Below are positions 4,633 through 5,679 of a stretch of DNA of 5,679 nucleotides, piece after piece. Location: the NCBI GenBank assembly GCA_038244055.1, contig JBBRTW010000459.1, positions 1 to 5,679 on the forward strand, read 5' to 3'. Positions within the stretch are counted from its first letter, which is position 1; every line of letters starts with the position of its first letter. The notes beneath the pieces are model-generated. The model was not told the origin of the DNA. It saw only the letters and a list, made by a program, of their open reading frames with translations, and did not search any database. The translations under genes and the position numbers were made by a program. Origin of the DNA: DASPKW01 sp038244055. Its GTDB lineage: Bacteria; Planctomycetota; Phycisphaerae; Tepidisphaerales; Tepidisphaeraceae.

Positions 4633-4668
4633 CATCGTAGTTATCGATGAGCTCCTGCGCGGTTGCGC
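4633..4668. terminator. Two short hairpins between convergent genes
   Basis: CATCG-TAGTTAT-CGATG (4633-4649) and GCGC-GGTT-GCGC (4657-4668) fill the 46-bp gap between the ends of the DUF1801 operon and the HNH gene. Being symmetric they could serve both strands. Neither is followed by a T run, so termination here is only a guess. Confidence 0.2.
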
Positions 4669-4674
4669 CTTGTG

Positions 4675-5370
4675 CTACTTCAGCTCCACAGTCCAGTACG
4701 CATTATCCAGGAACTGCTTCCACGATGCATACCGCTGATCCGCGAGCCGGATGTTGATCACCGGGCTGCGGCGCGGCTTGACGGGCTTGGCGATGAGCTT
4801 CATGTGCGCCTGCTCGGGAGTGCGGCCGCCTTTCTTGACGTTGCACTTCAGGCAGCAGCACACGATGTTTTCCCAACTCGCCTTGCCGCCCTGGCTGCGC
4901 GGCAGAACGTGATCCAGCGACAGATCCGTGGTCGCGAACTTCCGGCCGCAATACTGGCAGCGGCTCGAATCGCGGGCGTAGATGTTGCGCCGGTTGAACT
5001 TCACATCCTGGCGCGGGAGCTTCTCGTAGATCAGCAGGCGGATGATCCGCGGAACCGCGATCTGGAAGCGAACCGTGTGAATCCAGTCGTGCTCATCGGG
5101 TTCGAACTCAGCCTTGAGCGCGGAGATTTCCTGCCACGATTCGAAGTTAAAATTCTGCCAGCGCGACTGGCCCTTGGAGTCGGTCTCAATGTGGACCACC
5201 TCGGCCATTTCCCGGCAGAGCATGGAGAACGCCCGCCGAACGTTGATGACGCGAATGGCCTGGTAGAACTTATTGAGTACCAGGACGTTGGCCGACAGCG
5301 CGGGCGACAGGGAGAGCGCGCCCGCGCCAAGCGGGGCCCCCGGAGTCGAAGTTGACGGGTGCAATACCAT
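4675..5370 (-). CDS. HNH endonuclease family protein
   Basis: A 231-residue protein with the HNH fold near the C-terminus: C138-Q-Y-C141-G, then LDHVLPRSQGGK with H154, N168 (WENIV), C173-L-K-C176-N177 and KKGGRTPEQA. The two CxxC pairs bind a structural zinc; H154 and N168 with N177 fit the HNH catalytic core, which cuts DNA using a divalent metal. The region before it (29-135: VLVLNKFYQAIRVINVRRAFSML, FNFESW, IRLLIYEKLP, FNRRNIYARD) is the usual N-terminal part of this stand-alone HNH family, common in Planctomycetota and other phyla. Residues 5-27 are low-complexity and not conserved-looking. The target and role are not known from sequence; no methylase or other restriction gene is next to it, so a classical restriction system is unlikely. 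ATG 5370 has GGAAGG 10 nt upstream. It is convergent with the DUF1801 pair. Confidence 0.9.
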   Translation of the reverse strand: MVLHPSTSTPGAPLGAGALSLSPALSANVLVLNKFYQAIRVINVRRAFSMLCREMAEVVHIETDSKGQSRWQNFNFESWQEISALKAEFEPDEHDWIHTVRFQIAVPRIIRLLIYEKLPRQDVKFNRRNIYARDSSRCQYCGRKFATTDLSLDHVLPRSQGGKASWENIVCCCLKCNVKKGGRTPEQAHMKLIAKPVKPRRSPVINIRLADQRYASWKQFLDNAYWTVELK

Positions 5371-5414
5371 AAACCGTATACCTTCCGACTCAAATTACGT
5401 CGCGGGAATCTCCG

Positions 5415-5454
5415 ATCTGACTGGCGGGCTCAAAAGAATTCCGCTGGGTCAGAT
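5415..5454 (-). promoter_or_regulatory. Structured leader hairpin upstream of the HNH gene
   Basis: On the minus strand ATCTGAC (5454-5448) pairs with GTCAGAT (5421-5415). After a 3x2 internal loop, GCGG (5444-5441) pairs with CCGC (5427-5424), closing a 13-nt loop. It lies in the predicted 5' untranslated region, between the -10 box at 5486-5491 and the ATG at 5370. It does not hide the Shine-Dalgarno sequence. It could steady the mRNA or bind a regulator. It resembles no riboswitch I know. Confidence 0.35.
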
Positions 5455-5485
5455 TGAAGACGACCGGACGCGGGTAGTCCAGAGA

Positions 5486-5514
5486 ATTATACAGGCGGGG
5501 TGGGCGGATATCCA
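5486..5514 (-). promoter_or_regulatory. Sigma-70-type promoter for the HNH gene
   Basis: The minus strand has a perfect TATAAT (plus 5486-5491), a 17-nt spacer, and TGGATA (plus 5509-5514), which matches TTGACA at four of six positions. Transcription would begin near 5479, giving a leader of about 110 nt before the ATG at 5370. Confidence 0.55.
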
Positions 5515-5553
5515 GCGCGGCGAGTGCGTCCGTTGTGTGTTGGGGTGTAGCGC

Positions 5554-5571
5554 GCACTTTTGGCACTTTTG
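5554..5571. repeat. Tandem 9-bp repeat upstream of the last gene
   Basis: GCACTTTTG occurs twice, back to back, at 5554-5562 and 5563-5571, about 40 bp before the start of the rightmost gene. Adjacent short direct repeats in such a place can be operator half-sites, but nothing else supports it. Confidence 0.4.
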
Positions 5572-5612
5572 TTAAACTGGCCGGGGATGTGGGTGCTTTC
5601 ATGGAGGATCGC

Positions 5613-5679
5613 ATGCAATACGCGAACGATGACGAGCGTCTGGTGGCCGAGCAGGCGGTGTTGAATTTCCGGGAACTGA
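5613..5679 (+). CDS. N-terminal fragment of an unidentified protein
   Basis: The last 67 bases encode the first 22 residues of a protein cut by the window end: MQYANDDERLVAEQAVLNFREL. GGAGG at 5603-5607, 5 nt before this ATG, is a strong Shine-Dalgarno sequence and favours it over the in-frame ATG at 5601, which has none. The residues look like the start of a charged amphipathic helix; there is no signal peptide. The family cannot be told from so little. It is divergent from the HNH gene across about 240 bp of non-coding DNA. Confidence 0.5.
   Translation, partial: MQYANDDERLVAEQAVLNFREL

Noticed and set aside
4663..5355. Long plus-strand open frame opposite the HNH gene
   Set aside because: It is the antisense shadow of a gene with clear HNH motifs on the minus strand.
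5560..5577. Sigma-54 promoter suggested by TTGGCAC
   Set aside because: The -24 half fits, but the -12 half reads TTAA in place of TTGC, and the GGCAC is explained by the 9-bp direct repeat.
5390..5614. 74-residue minus-strand frame upstream of the HNH gene
   Set aside because: It crosses the predicted promoter and leader hairpin, shows no recognisable domain, and has no good ribosome binding site.

Overview
The window looks like an accessory or gene-poor stretch of a GC-rich Planctomycetota chromosome, probably from the Phycisphaerae side of the phylum. Two things suggest this. One protein carries the CxxCGYDLRASP..CPxCG zinc ribbon next to membrane segments that is typical of that phylum. 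The HNH protein at the right is also of a type common there. The assignment rests on recalled family resemblance, not on a search.

Left part (1-1680): two hairpin repeats and an 11-base C run lie at the edge. A minus-strand gene (156-1559) follows. It encodes a membrane-anchored zinc-ribbon protein fused to a C-terminal array of ankyrin repeats. The open frame runs back to 1856, but that extension passes through a dead reverse transcriptase and a probable terminator, so I reject it.

Middle (1674-2584): the wreck of a group II intron on the minus strand. The 5' end (GTGCG at 2504) and the first domain I hairpin can be read. An N-terminal fragment and a YADD fragment of the intron-encoded reverse transcriptase remain. 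The catalytic middle, the maturase and DNA-binding domains, and RNA domains V and VI are missing. The gap between the two protein fragments holds about 135 unexplained bases and a 21-bp tandem repeat. Palindromes or tandem repeats lie at or near each break. Next to the intron's 5' end are a GC-rich hairpin and a three-copy 20-bp repeat.

Centre (2611-3160): the 3' remnant of a plus-strand gene with a GYSSPP motif, then a nested inverted-repeat element with a perfect 28-bp inner stem.

Right part (3158-5679): a single-pass membrane protein of unknown function; two overlapping DUF1801 genes (ATGA overlap) that look like a two-gene operon; a convergent HNH endonuclease gene with its own likely promoter and a structured leader; and, divergent from it, the first 22 codons of an unknown gene cut by the window end.

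No tRNA, rRNA or CRISPR array was seen. I found no convincing new multi-gene system. The items most worth a second look are the zinc-ribbon/ankyrin fusion, the rearranged group II intron, the nested palindrome, and the possible leaderless starts.
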